Shown piece after piece: positions 10,450 to 20,237 of a stretch of 64,000 nucleotides of DNA. Each line of letters starts with the position of its first letter. Position 1 is the first letter of the stretch. The position numbers and the translations under genes are program-made. The stretch covers positions 63,489,501 to 63,553,500 of the forward strand of contig CP136890.1 in the NCBI GenBank assembly GCA_034359265.1, written 5' to 3'. This DNA comes from Canna indica. Lineage: Eukaryota > Streptophyta > Magnoliopsida > Zingiberales > Cannaceae. Under the pieces are notes generated by a model that worked only from the letters and a program-made list of their open reading frames with translations, searched no databases and had not been told where the DNA came from.

Positions 10450-11183
10450 TCTTTCTTGGCTTTTGTTTCTATAGAGGTTACCGGTGAGAGCTTGGCCTGC
10501 GGCATTGGGGGTACCCTAGTCGTCATGGACTTCCCAAACGTGTTTTCGGAGGAGTTGCCGAGGCTGCCACCGGTGCGGGAGATCAAGTTTTGTATTGACC
10601 TACAGCCAGGGGTGAAGCCTATATCGATCCCTCCATACCGAATGGCACCCGTTGAGCTGAGAGAGCTTAAAGTGAAGTTGCAAGAGCTATTAGACATTGG
10701 GTTCATCCGCCCTGGGGAGCACCAGTGTTGTTCGTAAAGAAGAAGGATGGGTCTATACGGATGTGCATCGACTACCGGCAGCTCAACAAGGTGACGATCA
10801 AGAATCGATACCCACTTCCCAGGATTGATGATTTATTTGATCAGTTGCAAGGGGCTCAGTGATTCTCAAAGATCAATCTGAGGTCAGGGTACCATCAGTT
10901 GAGGATCAAGGATCAAGATATCCAGAAGACTGCTTTCAGGATGCGGTATGGACATTATAAGTTCTTGGTCATGTCCTTTGGGCTTATTAATGCCCCGGCA
11001 GCCTTCATGGAACTAATGAACCGGGTGTTCAAGGACTTTCTAGACAGATTCGGCATAGTCTTCATCGACGACATTCTAGTATATTCCAGGAGTGAGGCAG
11101 AGCACGGGGAGCATTTGAGGGTAGTTCTGGAGACACTTTGCCAACACCAGCTCTTTGTAAAATTCTCAAAGTGTGAGTTCTAG
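10450..11183 (+). pseudogene. pol: chromovirus 1 reverse transcriptase (broken)
   Basis: It opens with the conserved [11 protein letters not shown] and [12 protein letters not shown] motifs. The frame shifts at about 10720 (one base lost within the [11 protein letters not shown] motif) and continues one frame over with [11 protein letters not shown], an in-frame TGA at 10861, [17 protein letters not shown] and the catalytic box FIDDILVYS (11058-11075), whose Asp pair is kept. A TAG at 11181 ends it. Function would be minus- and plus-strand cDNA synthesis. Confidence 0.92.
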
Positions 11184-11637
11184 TTGACCAGCGTGAGATT
11201 TCTGGGTCACATTGTATCCCAGGATGGTACGTGTGAAAGTTGATCTAGCAAAGATTGAGGCGATTCAGAATTGGGAGAGGCCGACCAATGAGATCGAGGT
11301 CCGCAACATCTTGGGGTTGGCCTGCTACTACATAAAGTTTGTGAAAAAAATTTCCAAGATTGCCGCCCTGTTCACGCGCCTAACTCAGAAGAAAGTGAAG
11401 TTTATCTAGGATGACAAATGCGAGGAGAGCTTTCAGAAGCTCAAGGACCGCTTGACTACCACTCCTGTACTGGCCCTACCGTCGGGGTCGGGAGGATTTA
11501 TAGTCTATTGTGACGCTTCTGGAGTCGGATTGGGGTGCGTTCTGATGCAGCACGGCAGAGTGATCGCATACGTGTCCAGGCAGCTAAAAACCCATGAAAA
11601 GAATTATCCGACTCATGACTTGGAGTTGGCGGCCATA
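11184..11637 (+). pseudogene. pol: chromovirus 1 RT thumb and RNase H, part 1
   Basis: VRFLGHIVSQDG, then a frameshift near 11225, then IEAIQNWERP (connection domain) and the RNase H start ([18 protein letters not shown], first catalytic Asp kept). ORF stops occur at 11407-11409. The domain is split in the middle of [12 protein letters not shown] by the TIR element at 11638 and resumes at 13212. Confidence 0.9.
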
Positions 11638-12304
11638 GGGCCCATTTGGTTCACAAACTGCTCGTCACAGGACACCAGACAGGGACAAGGATAGGACATC
11701 AGGTGTCCTAGGACAGTAGCTATACCGTGTTTGCTTCGTCAAGAACAAGACACGATATTTCGTCCTGTCCTGCGTTTGTTTCGCTATAACAAAGTACTGT
11801 ACATGATAAAATGACTAAAATACCCTTGTAAATTAGTCTTAAAACTAATTAATACGTAAAAAAATCTTAATATATAGTATCAAATATTTTAATACAATAA
11901 GAAGTTTTAGTTTAACTAATAAGCTTTCAACTAATTTTCAATTAACCTAAAAGTATAATAATAGGATAATAATGAAAAATATAAAAATCATACCAAACGA
12001 TCTCCAATCTGAAATCTGACACCACCATCGTGTTCAGCACGCAAAAATTTACAACTTTGGTATTCATCTCGACTCGATCTGATGATTCTACGATCAACTA
12101 CAAAAATATCCTAATAATTTATAATTCAATCTCATTTCATGCGATACAGCTCTCTTCTTTAATTAACCAATTTATTAAATCCATTAAATCTAAAATAACC
12201 CTTCGCTCACTCGTCCCCCCTCTCCACCCCGATGCTCACCCGAGCAGTCATCACGATTTCACCGTTAGAGCCCCCATTGCAAGAATCGGCGGTGCAGTCA
12301 TCAT

Positions 12305-12508
12305 GGGGTCGTGGTGCACGCAGCTCGGCTCCGGGCAGACGTACACCCGCCACCTCGCCCTCGCCACTTTCGCCGCATCCGAGGGCACCTTCTTCGCGGA
12401 GAAGCTCCACAGTAGGTTGTGCCCGCGGTGGTGGATCTGAAGATTCTGGTCCCGTCGGAACTCCTTGCCGCGGACCTCGCAGACGAAGTTGCTTGCCGCC
12501 AGCAGCAT
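12305..12508 (-). pseudogene. captured fragment of an IDD (INDETERMINATE DOMAIN) C2H2 transcription factor
   Basis: The minus strand encodes residues close to the start of the plant-specific ID domain: FVCEVRGKEFRRDQNLQIH, HRGHNL, then VYVCPEPSCVHHDP, with the spacing known from IDD proteins (C2H2 finger 1, linker, start of finger 2). In the family finger 1 is CxxC...H...H; here the second Cys is Arg (residue 13 of the 85-codon frame), so the finger is broken. The reading stops short of finger 2's His pair and all later fingers. IDD proteins are nuclear regulators of development and gibberellin signalling; this piece cannot work as one. Its GC content is far above the flanking gypsy and AT-rich MITE-like ends, consistent with exon capture. 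Confidence 0.85.
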
Positions 12509-12645
12509 CTCCGGCGATACCCTGCCGCCAGCAGCATCTCCGGCGATAGCCCGACCACTTCCGCCTCCGAATCTATAAGCCGAAAGAAAGGTGAAATCGG
12601 TTCGAGGGACCCCTGCCCATGAGAGAGAGAGAGAGGAAGGGAGCA

Positions 12646-12793
12646 GGGGATGCCTCCATGAACCGCTTCGAGGGACCGCTGCCTAACGAGGCTCACCGAC
12701 CTCGACCTCTCCAACAATGCTTCGGGTGGACGCCTCCATGAACCGCTTCGAGGGATTGCTGCTGGACGACATCTTCGACACATTCTGTAGCGG
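12646..12793 (+). pseudogene. possible captured leucine-rich-repeat fragment
   Basis: One plus frame reads ASMNRFEGPLPN, and one base over reads RLTDLDLSNNASGG; both look like plant LRR repeats (LxxLDLSNN, NRFEGPLP). The phrase A-S-M-N-R-F-E-G occurs again 76 bp downstream, so the segment is internally duplicated or holds two repeats. Frames are shifted and no kinase or signal peptide is seen. It is too short for a firm family call. Confidence 0.45.
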
Positions 12794-13211
12794 CGGATGA
12801 TGCGGGACACGAGGGAGGGGGCAGCGAAGAACATGGAGACATTGACGGAGACGCAGCAGAGCTCAGCGGCCAGCGGAGCTCGCATGAGCGCATGCGTCGA
12901 TCGCCGGACTAACCTGCTGAGAGCGAGAGGGAGGGAGAGAGGCGACTGATCGCGAGAGGGAGGAGACGAGCAGAGACTCGAGACGCGAGATAACCCAGGT
13001 TTTGTCAGGGGCTATTGTCGTCTTTTGCAGCTCGTGTCCTGCGCCTTGTTTCGATGTACCGAGAAATTTCTCGGTACACCGAAACAGGTAGAAATCTTGT
13101 CCCAACTTTAAAAATAGTCCTGTCCCAAAATTATTCTAGCAAACCAAACGGGGGACATGGGTCGGTGTTCTGTCAAGTCCCCCATTTTTTAGCAAACCAA
13201 ACGGGCCCATA

Positions 13212-13556
13212 GTCTTTGCCTTGAAGCTGTGGCATCACTACTTATATGGGGAGGCATGTGACATATTCACCAATCACAAGAGCCTCCAGTATCTACTTTC
13301 TCAGAAGGATCTGAACTTGAGCCAACAGAGATGACTTGAACTATTAAAAGATTGTGACTGCACCATTCAATATCACCCAGGGAAGGCAAATGTAGTAGCA
13401 GATGCGTTGAGCAGGAAGTCGATGGGAAGTCTAGCCCACTTGTTCGTGAGTAGGAGATCCCTGACCAAATATCTGGCGGTGAGCCTGGGTCCAGGGGATT
13501 TGTTATATGTGGCTGATTCAGGTGGATTGGTGGCGCACATGCGCGTGTAGTCCACT
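13212..13556 (+). pseudogene. pol: chromovirus 1 RNase H, part 2
   Basis: The reading resumes exactly after the TSD with [13 protein letters not shown], then [10 protein letters not shown] and YHPGKANVVADALSRK, the conserved end of gypsy RNase H. An in-frame TGA occurs near 13334 and a TAG near 13548. Confidence 0.9.
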
Positions 13557-14939
13557 TTGGTTGACATGCTACGAATGGCTCAAGGCGAGGATGCTTTCTG
13601 TTCTCTGACGAGAGATCTAGCTGTGAGAGGTGACGCAGAGGGTTTCAGAGTGGACTCCGAGGGGATTCTCAAATTTAGGGATAGGATCATGGTACCAGAC
13701 ATGACAGAGGTCCGTAGGCGGGTACTAGAGGTGGCCCACTGTTCCACTTACACTATGCATATGGGGGCCACCAAGATGTACCGAGATTTGAGGCAGCACT
13801 ACTAGTGGAAAGGGATGAAGCGGGAGGTGGTAGAGTTCGTATCCAGATGTTTGGTCTGTCAGCAGGTAAAGGCCGAACACTTGAGACCCACAGGGTTGTT
13901 GCAGAACCTTGAGGTACCGAAATGGAAATGGAAAAAGATCACCATGAACCTTGTTATCGAGTTACCGAGATCAGAGAAAGGAAATAATTCTATTTAGGTA
14001 GTGGTGGATCGTCTGACCAAATCGGCACACTTTATTTTGGTGAAGACCACCTTCTCTGCTGATCAGTATGCACGGTTATTCCTCGACCGTATCGTGGCTT
14101 ATCATGGTATCCCAATTATGATCATATCCGACCGAGGCACTTAGTTTACCACTCGGTTCTGGTAGTCATTTCAGGAGGCTTTGGCTACGCATGTGCGGTT
14201 CAGTACCACTTTTCATTCTCAGACGGAGGGACGGTCGGAGAGGACCATCCAGATGCTTGAGGACATGCTGAGGGCATGCGTGATGGACCTAGAAGGCAGC
14301 TGGGAGAGGCATCTACCTTTGGTAGAGTTCGCTTATAATAACAGTCACCATAGCAGCATCGGTATGGCCCCGTTTGAGGCTTTGTACGGGCACAGGTGCA
14401 GGTTGCCGATAGGCTGGTTTGAGGCTGGCGAGTCCCAGATGCTATGGCCAAACTTGGTTCATGACGCTGTTGAGAATGTAAAGCTGATCAAGGAGCGACT
14501 TCGAGCATCTCAGAGTCGTCAGAAGGTGTATGCCGATGGTAAAGCCCGTGACGTGGAGTTTCAGGAAGGGGATTTAGTCTTCCTGAAGGTGTCCCCTATG
14601 AAGGGGGTTGTGCGCTTTGGGAGAAGAGGAAAGTTGAACCCCAGATTCATCGGGCCTTTCCCTATCTTGCAGTGCAGAGGAGCGGTTGCTTATGAGTTGG
14701 CTCTACCGCCTAGCATGGATCGAGTGCATCCTGTCTTCCATGTCTCCATGCTTAAGCGATATGTTCGAGATGAGTCCCATATTCTAGATGTTGCTGCAGT
14801 AGAGGTCGATCCGACCATCTCTTATGAGGAGCGGCCTGTAGAGATCCTAGACAAGCAGATGAGGAAGCTGAGGTCCAAGGAGGTCCCCTTGGTGAATGTT
14901 CATTGGGAGCATCATTCAGGGCAGAAGGCCACTTGGGAT
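13557..14939 (+). pseudogene. pol: chromovirus 1 integrase with start of chromodomain-type tail
   Basis: The HHCC zinc-binding region (HCSTYTMHMGATKMYRDL, then CLVCQQVKAEH) is followed by the catalytic core. The usual first Asp of the D,D35E triad (MDFV motif) reads ITMNLV, so Asp has become Asn; the second Asp (ISDRGT) and the Glu (GRSERTIQ) are kept. In-frame stops occur at 13802, 13995, 14141 and 14160. From 14181 a 253-residue frame runs through the GPY/F-type module (KLNPRFIGPFPILQ, HPVFHVSMLKRY) into the start of the chromodomain-like tail (VHWEHHSGQKATW), where the hAT element interrupts. The tail would direct insertion to particular chromatin. Confidence 0.9.
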
Positions 14940-15140
14940 TAAGGGCGAAGCTAAGCTATCTCAAGGGTTGTCGAATGACACTCCGGGATTTCGAATGAAA
15001 ATCAATAATACATTGTAAATTTCGAAACTTGATATGGCATGACACCCCTTATTAATTACAATATTAATTGCACGCAGCGTACCAATTTCTAATTTCCTTA
15101 ATGGCATATCTTCATTAAATACCGTATACAATTTCTTAAA

Positions 15141-16192
15141 CAATAATTTTTCAAAACCGAATTTTGGGAGTGAGAAATTCTCATATCCAAATTTTAGGAA
15201 TCAAAACTCTCAAAATCATAACCTAGTGGATTGAATACCCGTTTTACCCTTGGACCAAAGTCTTTGGTCAAAAAATTAAATATAAAATATAAAAAATATA
15301 AAAAAATAATTTAAATTTATAAAGTATTTTTTATGATAAAAATGAGATATTAGAGTATAAAAAATATATTTTCAAACTCTCTAATGCATTAAAGACTTTT
15401 GCACAAAGTTTATAAATTTAAATTTAAATTAAAAATTATGAAATAATTTGATGCAAAATATTTTTTTGGATCATAGTACATATTTTGTATTATTAAAAAA
15501 TTATTTCATGAATTCAAATATTTTTTTAAAAAAATTATGAAATTATTATAGACTTTGAACAAAAGTCTCTAACTCGGTTAGAGATTTTTGTTTATAATAA
15601 TTTTTTAATTATAAAAGAATAAAATTTGATTCACAATATATATATATATATATATATATATGATATAAAAGATATGTTTGAGTTTATGGAAATATATTGG
15701 ACAAAAAATATTTTAATATTTTTATTTTAAATTTAATTTTATGAACTTTGGGTGAAAATTTCTGATGTATTAGAAACTTTTGCCCGAAGTCTATAATAGC
15801 ATTCTAATTCAAAAAAATAATTTTAATTAATGCAATTTTTTTTAAATACAAAAGATGTGTTGTGGTTAAAAAAAATATTTTTCATCAAAATATTTCATAA
15901 TTTTTAATTTAAATTTAGTTTTATAGACTTTTGCAAAAGTCTCTAATGAATTAAATAGTTTGAAAAATATTTTTTTAGATTTTAACACCTCAATTTTAAT
16001 TCTTTTTTATAAATTAAAATTATTTTTTAAATTATATTTATATACATATTTTTAAATTTTTAACCAAGTAGACTTTGGCCTAGGGGTAAAATGGGTATCC
16101 GATCCACTCAATTTCGGTTTTGAGAATTTTGAAACTTCAAATTCGATTTTAGGAATTTTCCCTTCCTAAAATCCGAATTTGGGAAATTATTA
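15141..16192. mobile_element. foldback MITE, Mutator-type (1052 bp)
   Basis: Long inverted arms (about 15141-15500 and 15840-16192) match by eye; for example GTGGATTGAATACCCGTTTT on the left corresponds to GTGGATCGGATACCCATTTT on the right. The 9-bp repeats TTTCTTAAA at 15132-15140 and 16193-16201 flank it exactly. A (TA)n run at about 15637-15662 lies in the loop. The 9-bp TSD and long TIR fit a Mutator-derived MITE. No coding capacity. Confidence 0.82.
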
Positions 16193-16683
16193 TTTCTTAA
16201 ATGGCACAATTCCTTAATGCTCTCCATTAAATACCTTGTGGCCATCCGAATTTCTTTAATAATGACATACTTTCCTTAATTAATCACATTGTCTCTCCAT
16301 TAAATACCATATGCAGATTTCAAATACTTCAGTCTTCAAATCCTTTTTTTCATCTCAAATTTCCACGGCCTAAATTTGTAATTGCAGTGTCTCCTTTTCG
16401 CTCTTCGGCTATTCTTTCTTTTTGCGGCTGTGTGCTTCAACTCTATCTCTGTACCTACTGAAATCTACACTAGTTCATCAAAATAATCCAACGAAGTAAG
16501 TAGAGTAAAATATATCTATTTTTAAATTTCTTTTTGTATTTATTTTAATTTATAAATTTCATGTTAATTCTTTCTGTTAAATTATAAATTCAATTATATA
16601 AGTCTTATAATTAGTTATATGATGTGTTATTTATATTTTTGTTATTCATTTCATTAGTTGTTAATTTACATTTATTAAATTAA

Positions 16684-17440
16684 GAGCAATTACTCAAAAC
16701 CATAACTTGAACATGAGATTTTTTCAAATCCATAATATGATTCCCAATTTTTTCGAATCTATAACTAAATGATCAAAGTTTCAGATTTGTCATCCATTTC
16801 AAAACATGGTTTTTCTTTTACTAATTAAAGATGTTTCTAAAAGTCTTTAAGTGGTTCAAAATAAAATATTTTTTTTATTATTCATAATATTTTTTTAGCA
16901 ATTCATATTAATACTATAGTAGATAAAAATTTATTTTAGTGACTAATAATATTATTATTTTATGAATTTATGCACTTAAAGACTTTTGCACTAAAAAAGC
17001 AAAAAAATAAAAATTTTGGCTACTAAAAATTTTTAGACATTAAAAGAAATACTACAAGGATTGTTAAAAAATTAATTCACGTTGCATTTTACTTAACAAG
17101 TGTATAATTTAAGCATTTAAAATTTTTGAAAAATATTTTAAATATTTAAAAAATAAAATAATAATATTATTAGCCAGTAAAATAAATTTTTATCTATTAT
17201 AATATTAATATGAATTACTGAAAAAAATATTATGAATAATAATAAAAATATTTTATTTTGAGTCACTTAAAGACTTTTAGAAACGTCTTTAATTAGCCAT
17301 TACAAGAGGGGGAACCATTTTTTTAAATGGAGGGAAAATTTGGAACTTTAATCATTTAGTTATAGATTCAAGAAAATTGAGATCCATATTATGGATTTTG
17401 GAAAATCCCATATTCAAGTTATGGTTTTGGGTAATTGTTC
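16684..17440. mobile_element. foldback MITE, Mutator-type (757 bp)
   Basis: Left end GAGCAATTACTCAAAACC and right end, on the other strand, GAACAATTACCCAAAACC; the arms run about 300 bp with roughly nine in ten bases alike by eye. A perfect 9-bp TSD, TTAAATTAA, flanks it (16675-16683 and 17441-17449). It is a different family from the neighbouring foldback at 15141. No coding capacity. Confidence 0.88.
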
Positions 17441-17787
17441 TTAAATTAAATAATCATATTAAATTTAATAATTTAACTTAATTTTAATTTAATTTGTATT
17501 AAACAAAATATATTAGTTTAATTTTAACTTAAACAAATCTTGTTACTTACATCGAGAGTTGTTGTATTTGAAAAAAATTGATAACTGGTTGATTTTGTAG
17601 TGTTTTAAGAATATGAAGAGTCATAGAGGACAATTATGAAGTAAAACTTTGTAATTTTTTATTAAATATTTCTTTTGATATAAATAAAGTTGAACTTATA
17701 TTTAAAATCATTTGATAAGCATTTTTAAGAAATGAATAATTTAAAAACATTGCACCCCCTTACTCTAGGGTCCCGGCTTCGCCACTG

Positions 17788-17903
17788 CTTGGGAGGCCGA
17801 GCAGGATATGAGAGAGAAGTACCCGTACCTTTTTGATGTCGAGGTGAGCTTCTCTCATTCATCTCAAAATTTGAGGATAAATTTTCTTCAAGGGGGGAGG
17901 AAT
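17788..17903 (+). pseudogene. pol: chromovirus 1 integrase tail end and polypurine tract
   Basis: After the hAT element the chromodomain-type tail resumes (WEAEQDMREKYPYLFDVE) and runs into a short noncoding stretch. The polypurine tract AAGGGGGGAGGAA (17890-17902) lies immediately before the 3' LTR at 17904, where plus-strand synthesis would be primed. Confidence 0.85.
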
Positions 17904-20234
17904 TGTTATGCCCAAAAATTCTAAATAATATTTTATTCCTTAGCAGGGGACTGTGGGGCCGAGTTAAGCGCATATTGGCATAAAGTCGCAGAACTTAATT
18001 CGGGTAAGCATTTAAATAAAAAAAATTTAGGAAAAATATAATTATTTTATTTATGTGATTAGCATGATATTATGATAGAGGGTTCCGAGACGAATTCAGC
18101 GGTTCAATCAGAACTCAAATCAGAGTTAGAACAGATTAGATACATGCTAGTTTAGTCGGTTAAGTTAAGTAGGGGTATTTTCATCATTTGGACCAAATAT
18201 AAACATATAAAAATTGAACCTGGGGCATGTCGCCAGGGGTTTTTTCCACACGCCACCCAAGGTTCAAGAGAGGAGGAGGAGAGGCGCCGCCGAGAGGAAG
18301 AGGAGGGATTCTGGTGCCGAATTTCGCAAGATCGTCGACGTTCAACGTATGAGGACCCTTAGTTTCTTTTTTCTTCCCATTTTCTCCAAAAGAGGTGAGT
18401 GGATTAGACTTCTTTCTCCATCAGCCATGCCGCCCCTATGTCACGGGGTTCTTGATGATTTTCGTTGGGTTTTTCGTGGATTGAATCAGATATTCGAGTT
18501 GAGGTTTTTAACGTGATCGCAATGATTCTATCGGAGTGATATTTGGGGCCACTTGGCCGCCCCTTTTCCTTGCTGTGCCGCCCCTTTATCTCTGAATTCT
18601 TGATGGATTCTTTGTGTAATCTTGATGGTTATTGAGGGTTCTTGGTGGTGGTTGGGTATCTTGAGGAAAGGAATGGTTTTGGGGAAGAACTAGGGTAGGC
18701 CGCCCCCGTTAGGACCCCTTTTGGTGCCTTAGGGTGGCCGGCCAATTAGGGATGGCTTGGGATAAAAATAAAAAGAGGATTTTTACACCTTAGGGACATA
18801 TTTTAGGGTACATTAGATCCTTCTACACTTTAGGAAAATTATAGAGACATAGATATAGGGAATTGAGTGCCCTAAGGACATCTAGAGACCCTATAACCCT
18901 AGGATGACCTTAGGGTAAGCCGGCCCTTAGGGAACCCAAGGAGGGCCGAGCCCTCTATGCCCCTAGAGTAGTCAGATAGAGGGGAAGGCCAGCCCTAGAG
19001 TACATGGCTAGGGGAGGGCTAAGGTCGGGTCTAAACCGCGTAGGAAAATTAGGAGATGTTGCATTGTTTACTTCTTATATATGCATGTTTTTCCTACGAT
19101 GATTGGAGGTGCAGTACTTAAATTTTATGCTCATTATGTACGCTGTGAATTCATGATTTGAGCACCATTATATATGTAAATTTACCTATGTGGTTGTGAT
19201 ATATTGCGGGAGGAGGCGTAGGTGAAGGTATGCCTAGACATACCCTTGTTACTTATTGTGCACATCATTGTTATGCTCATTATATCTGTATATACCTGCG
19301 TCTGTGATGTTGTGATGTGCGTGATGCATTTCTCGGAAGCCTCGCTGGTGCGGGGAAGGTGTGCCACAAGGAGACAACGTTGGCCTTATTCTGGAAGTCT
19401 GACTAGTGCGGGGAGATCATACCCCAAGGAGACAGCCTGGAGACTCAAGCAGGTGAGGGGAACGTATGCCCCAACATGCTAGCTTGGAAGAGCTAGTGAT
19501 GGTGAGGGGAGAGCATACCCCAACTGGCCGATACTGAGCTGGGAGGTAGTGCGGCGGCCACCCGTCTACCTGCCCCTTGTGGCTATGTGGGTCCGACGGG
19601 TCCGGAAGTGATGCTTGTGGATGATTGCATTGAGCATATTATATGTTGTGGTATTTTCTGCAGGGCTGCTAAGTATTAACGAGGATGATTGCGCTACTAA
19701 AAAGAAATATGTTTTATGCTCTTATACTTACCTGTATGTTTCGATTATTGCATGATGATGTTGATGTGTTGGAAATTGAGGACTGATCTGCTCACTAAGT
19801 CCCAGTGGACTCACCCCTCATCTGATTTTTTTTTCAGCACCTGAGCTAGATCAGAGAGGTACCGGGGTGCAGTAGTGCGGCTGGTGGCAGCAGGACAACG
19901 GGTCTCGTGACATGTCGTGGTCGAGGGGGATACCGAGCCCTTTCTTTCTTTGTTTTCTTTGAGTCAGTGAGTCATGTCAACTCGGTTTATTTGTTTCCGC
20001 ATTTTTATTACTTGAGATGTTTTGATTAGAAATTGAACTTTGAAACAAATCTGGACTTTTCGATTATTGAGTTGGTGATATAGGGTTTTATTGAATTTAA
20101 AAGTTTCTTTTAAAATCTTTGAGTTATTATTAAATGTTCAGGTTTGATTTATATGTAATTGTGGTTTGAGTCGGGATTAGGCTTCGGGGTACGTGGCGTA
20201 CCCTGGCCGGTCATACCGGGTTTAGGGTGTGACA
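17904..20234 (+). repeat. chromovirus 1 3' LTR (2331 bp)
   Basis: It starts TGTTATGCCC after the polypurine tract and ends GGTGTGACA, where LINE sequence begins. It matches the 5' LTR from 18082 on. Unlike the 5' copy it keeps about 235 bp at 19094-19330. The reverse complement of the same family is the solo LTR at 45784-48766. No gene inside. Confidence 0.93.
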
Positions 20235-20237
20235 GAT

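Larger units (their letters stand above)
11638..13208. mobile_element. TIR transposon with captured gene fragments (Pack-TIR, PIF/Harbinger-like ends)
   Basis: A 1571-bp insertion splits the RNase H codons. The left end is GGGCCCATTTGGTT and the right end reads GGGCCCGTTTGGTT on the other strand, and ATA is duplicated on both sides (11635-11637, 13209-13211). GGGCCCGTTTGG ends with a 3-bp TSD fit PIF/Harbinger-type elements, though their TSD is usually TWA. The flanks are AT-rich and the core (12220-13000) GC-rich, with pieces resembling an IDD zinc-finger gene and an LRR protein. No transposase is seen, so it is non-autonomous. Confidence 0.82.
14940..17787. mobile_element. non-autonomous hAT-type element (Tip100-like ends)
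   Basis: A 2848-bp AT-rich insertion in the chromovirus tail. Flanks are CTTGGGAT (14932-14939) and CTTGGGAG (17788-17795), an 8-bp TSD with one mismatch. Ends are TAAGGGCGAAGC and, on the other strand, CAGTGGCGAAGC: 12-bp TIRs of the CAGNGGCGNAGC type seen in plant hAT elements, 3 mismatches. No transposase is readable. 16380-16500 looks like a leader or promoter remnant (inference). It contains two later MITE insertions. Confidence 0.8.
6527..20234 (+). mobile_element. Ty3/gypsy chromovirus 1 (Del/Tekay-like)
   Basis: The plus-strand order is LTR (6527-8451, left end beyond the copia 1 insertion), tRNA-Met-type PBS, gag with CCHC, protease, RT, RNase H, integrase with chromodomain-type tail, polypurine tract and 3' LTR (17904-20234). 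The order and the C-terminal motif KATWE...DMREKYPYLF fit Del/Tekay chromoviruses. Two DNA transposons interrupt pol. Frameshifts, stops and lost catalytic residues make it dead. It is inserted in the ORF2 of a LINE that continues at 20235. Confidence 0.93.

Noticed and set aside
12301..12885. 194-codon Arg-rich minus frame in the Pack-TIR core
   Set aside because: It overlaps the IDD frame in another phase; Arg/Ser-rich composition is what GC-rich sequence gives out of frame.
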